Source of the DNA: a bacterium
GTDB taxonomy: Bacteria; UBP14; UBA6098
Direction of reading: 5' to 3'
NCBI GenBank assembly: GCA_023145965.1
Contig: JAGLDC010000061.1
Coordinates: forward strand, 1-37,712
DNA length: 37,712 nucleotides
The first letter of the stretch is position 1. The number at the start of each line of letters is the position of its first letter. A model generated the notes under the pieces. That model did not search any database, was not told the origin of the DNA, and saw nothing but the letters and a program-made list of their open reading frames with translations. The position numbers were made by a program, and so were the translations under genes. Shown here in pieces: positions 35,643 to 37,712 of this stretch.

Positions 35643-36368
35643 CTATTCGGGTTTTTTCAATAACCGCTTTAGGTCGGGTAGTTTGGGTAATTCTATGCTT
35701 TGAGTTGCTCCCGATACTTCAGACTTCGCTCCCTTTTCCCCATATTTAGTAAGCTCTGTCAAACCTTCGCCCTCGCGAATAGCCCTTACAACACCGGCTA
35801 TCGGAATCTCCGGGGATATCCATATCTCTGTTTTTCCCTCTTCATCCGTGATTGTATATTTGTCGCATTTAAATTTGCCAGCCGCGACTTCAATAGTAAC
35901 ATCCTTTTTGACATCGATCTCGACTTCTGGAATTTCAATTTCTTCAACGGGTTCAGTCTCGGCGCCTTTGGCAACCGGTCTATTTGACGGAAGCATAAAA
36001 TCCATCTGGCGAGGCTGTTCTCCCTGAATCTGAATTATCAAAGACACAGCGGCTTCTTTATTTTTCGGATCGGTGCTTTTAAATTTGAAGATACTCCATT
36101 TACCCTCTTGATCCGTAGTTTTTAGCTCGAACCAATAATACTCGATGTCGTCTTCCTTCTCCTGAGAAATTATGGAAAACTTCATCTTCTGAGCATTACC
36201 ATCGTTATCTTTTATCATATATTCCACCCACGCTCCAGGGGTGATCTGAGGTGTAACTTCCGGAACATCGGGAAGCGCGCTTAACAAGTCGAACTGCCCG
36301 AAGGCGGCGAAACTAAGCAAAGCGAATAAAATCGCCGTGAAGAACCTGAATCTCAATGGAACCTCCAT
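35643..36368 (-). CDS. Predicted periplasmic protein (DUF3108/DUF4412-like beta fold)
   Basis: 241 residues with a signal peptide (FFTAILFALLSFAAFGQ). The pattern ITPGAWVEYMIKDNDG, VEVAAGKFKCDKYTI-like strands, then KTEIWISPEIPIAGVVRAI is shared by LolA-like/DUF3108/DUF4412 envelope proteins, where a half-barrel binds a hydrophobic ligand. This assignment is tentative. A Glu/Pro-rich low-complexity insert (ETEPVEEIEIPEVEIDV, about 137-153) divides the domain. The ATG at 36368 begins just after the upstream stop. An alternative TTG start at codon 5 lies five bases after a GGAGG formed by codons 1-3 and may be the true start. It is co-transcribed with the retropepsin-like gene upstream. Confidence 0.58.
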   Translation of the reverse strand: MEVPLRFRFFTAILFALLSFAAFGQFDLLSALPDVPEVTPQITPGAWVEYMIKDNDGNAQKMKFSIISQEKEDDIEYYWFELKTTDQEGKWSIFKFKSTDPKNKEAAVSLIIQIQGEQPRQMDFMLPSNRPVAKGAETEPVEEIEIPEVEIDVKKDVTIEVAAGKFKCDKYTITDEEGKTEIWISPEIPIAGVVRAIREGEGLTELTKYGEKGAKSEVSGATQSIELPKLPDLKRLLKKPE

Positions 36369-36369
36369 T

Positions 36370-37683
36370 TCATTTTGGTATTGGTCTGAGCTCGATTATG
36401 TTTTTTTCAAACCATGTCGTTATCAGCCAATCTTTAAAAAAATTATATCCAATTATTGCATCGATTGCAGTCGGGAGCCCCAAGGAATTTATATGTGACA
36501 AATCACTAATAACCACCGGATAATCATTACGAACTACAGGTCCGATGATTAATTTCTTTGGGTAAACGCTTTCTACTGGTGTGCGTTTCTTATCCGCACC
36601 GACAAGTGTGTCGCTTTCACCTGATTTGTAGCTCTTCCGTGGTAGATCATTGAAAAACTCCGGTGTCATAACACCGCCTCCAGCTCCGCAATCCAAGACT
36701 ATATAGCCGGAGTGCCCTTTTGCAAACTGCGCAGTTGTATAAAGCAAATGAAGTTTTCGGTCGAATCCGATTGTGTGAGTCGGTTCGCGAGATAATATTT
36801 TATCCTCAGGGTCGATAAGTTGGCCCTTTTCATCGAGACGGCTCAAGAAGAGTTTACGTGAGGAATAATCGATAGTCCATGCAAATTTGCCAAGAAAATC
36901 CGACCCGAGAAGACCGGCGATTTCGACATCGAGGGCGGTGGACAAGTGAGAAAGGTCCATTGTTATGGCCATTAAATTGGTAACCACAATGTCCCCAAGA
37001 ATAACACTATCGATGGTAACTGCGCCTGTGTTTTCAATATCGCCACTGACCCCCATAGCCTTTGCAATAACCATATTACCAACTGGCGCGAAACGGGAGG
37101 CCATTTCCGAGTCTAAGACAGAAAGGGGTGTGCCGTTATCGACAATGAGATTCACTTTTTCTCCCCCATGGAAAAAAGCCTCCACGACTATATGATCGAG
37201 ATCATCGGCAAATTTTACCTCCGATAAAGCTGGCCCATCAATTGCGAAACCCATATCCTTAGTGGGGTCTTCAACCACCAGCGCTTGAAGTGCGCCAGTT
37301 CCCATACGCGAAATTTTCCAGACACCATCACGCATAATTATTCCAAATTCATCATTGGTCTCTTGCATATTATCACCGGCTACAAGCTCAGCTGTAATAG
37401 TAACATTAGCTTGGTCTCCATGTCTTTCTATCTCGACCGACTTAACCTCGCCAATTTGGAGAACACCCATCGAGATTATTTGTTCAAAAACCATAGAGGA
37501 AACCTCTGGCCCAGCGCCAGAAAAATCAAAATCCTTGTCGAGATATGGCAAAAGCGGTTCTATCGATCGTAAATTGAGTGCATTTTTATAAGCTTCTACC
37601 AATTGAACAACCTCGGGTGGCGCTGTTTCAGCAACGAGGGATATTGTAATAATCAACAAAACGAATGCTACTGCTTTTTTCAA
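36370..37683 (-). CDS. NTF2-like domain fused to two retropepsin-like (aspartyl protease) domains
   Basis: 437 residues from a TTG start with GAGGAG five bases upstream. The signal peptide is at about 1-20. About 22-130 is NTF2/SnoaL-like (VVQLVEAYKNALNLRSIEPLL ... EFGIIMRDGVWKISRMG). About 150-285 is a retropepsin-like domain with VDNGTPLSVL (D182-N-G) and IAGLLGSDFLGKF. About 300-437 is a second one with VLDCGAGGGVMTPEF (D331-C-G-A) and AIIGYNFFKDW. Family members use D-(T/S)-G, so both sites are altered (Asn, Cys), although each Asp is kept. Two such lobes in one chain could pair like pepsin. It is periplasmic or envelope-bound. Protease activity is uncertain. Confidence 0.7.
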   Translation of the reverse strand: MKKAVAFVLLIITISLVAETAPPEVVQLVEAYKNALNLRSIEPLLPYLDKDFDFSGAGPEVSSMVFEQIISMGVLQIGEVKSVEIERHGDQANVTITAELVAGDNMQETNDEFGIIMRDGVWKISRMGTGALQALVVEDPTKDMGFAIDGPALSEVKFADDLDHIVVEAFFHGGEKVNLIVDNGTPLSVLDSEMASRFAPVGNMVIAKAMGVSGDIENTGAVTIDSVILGDIVVTNLMAITMDLSHLSTALDVEIAGLLGSDFLGKFAWTIDYSSRKLFLSRLDEKGQLIDPEDKILSREPTHTIGFDRKLHLLYTTAQFAKGHSGYIVLDCGAGGGVMTPEFFNDLPRKSYKSGESDTLVGADKKRTPVESVYPKKLIIGPVVRNDYPVVISDLSHINSLGLPTAIDAIIGYNFFKDWLITTWFEKNIIELRPIPK

Positions 37684-37712
37684 TCTTACTCCTCATCTTC
37701 TTGTTTGGGAAG

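Overview
The window (37.7 kb, about 45% G+C) looks like chromosome from a Gram-negative bacterium of the wider FCB group or a related uncultured candidate phylum. The clues are outer-membrane beta-barrels with PorV/FadL-like N-termini, secreted proteins ending in FlgD-like, CHU_C-like or type-A C-terminal sorting domains of the type IX secretion (T9SS) kind, a large outer-membrane helix-hairpin-helix protein, and a DUF4159-DUF4175 pair. The phylum cannot be fixed from this sequence alone. TGA is used as a normal stop codon. Several -35/-10 promoters close to the sigma-70 consensus are visible.

Layout. Positions 1-6193 (minus strand) hold a tightly overlapping five-gene cluster: a secreted protein with about four OB-like repeats and a FlgD-like tail, a PorV-like barrel, a helix-hairpin-helix/beta-barrel protein, a second barrel, and the start of a CAP-domain lipoprotein. 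Positions 6470-8406 (plus) hold an A+T-rich two-gene module, a YwgA/Panacea-like small protein and an HD phosphohydrolase, with its own promoter and a palindrome in its leader. A small secreted Gly/Lys-rich protein follows (8495-8932), then a strong shared terminator. Positions 9013-17679 (minus) encode one 2,888-residue surface protein with eight tandem two-domain units. A structured non-coding gap (17680-18264) ends in a near-perfect promoter overlapped by a palindrome.

This promoter faces the plus-strand run 18265-29273: DUF4159, DUF4175, TPR protein, PrmC, creatininase-family hydrolase, a transglutaminase-like/redoxin-like protein with replaced catalytic residues, a second TPR-like protein, and GpsA. 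Most junctions overlap by 4-16 bases. Positions 29281-31562 (minus) hold an HNH nuclease gene broken by one in-frame TGA and a T9SS-type secreted protein. AspS and PhoH (31931-34712, plus) form an overlapping pair. The window ends with a small barrel (plus) and two envelope proteins (minus): a predicted periplasmic protein and an NTF2-like/tandem retropepsin-like protein.

Most of the coding capacity concerns the cell envelope: export, outer membrane and surface display. Housekeeping is represented by translation (PrmC, AspRS), phospholipid precursor synthesis (GpsA) and RNA metabolism (PhoH). The two most interesting loci are the surface cluster 1-6193, which joins two fold types often used to bind nucleic acid (OB and HhH) with three outer-membrane barrels, and the foreign-looking YwgA/Panacea-HD module. 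I saw no tRNA, rRNA, CRISPR array, insertion sequence or replication origin.
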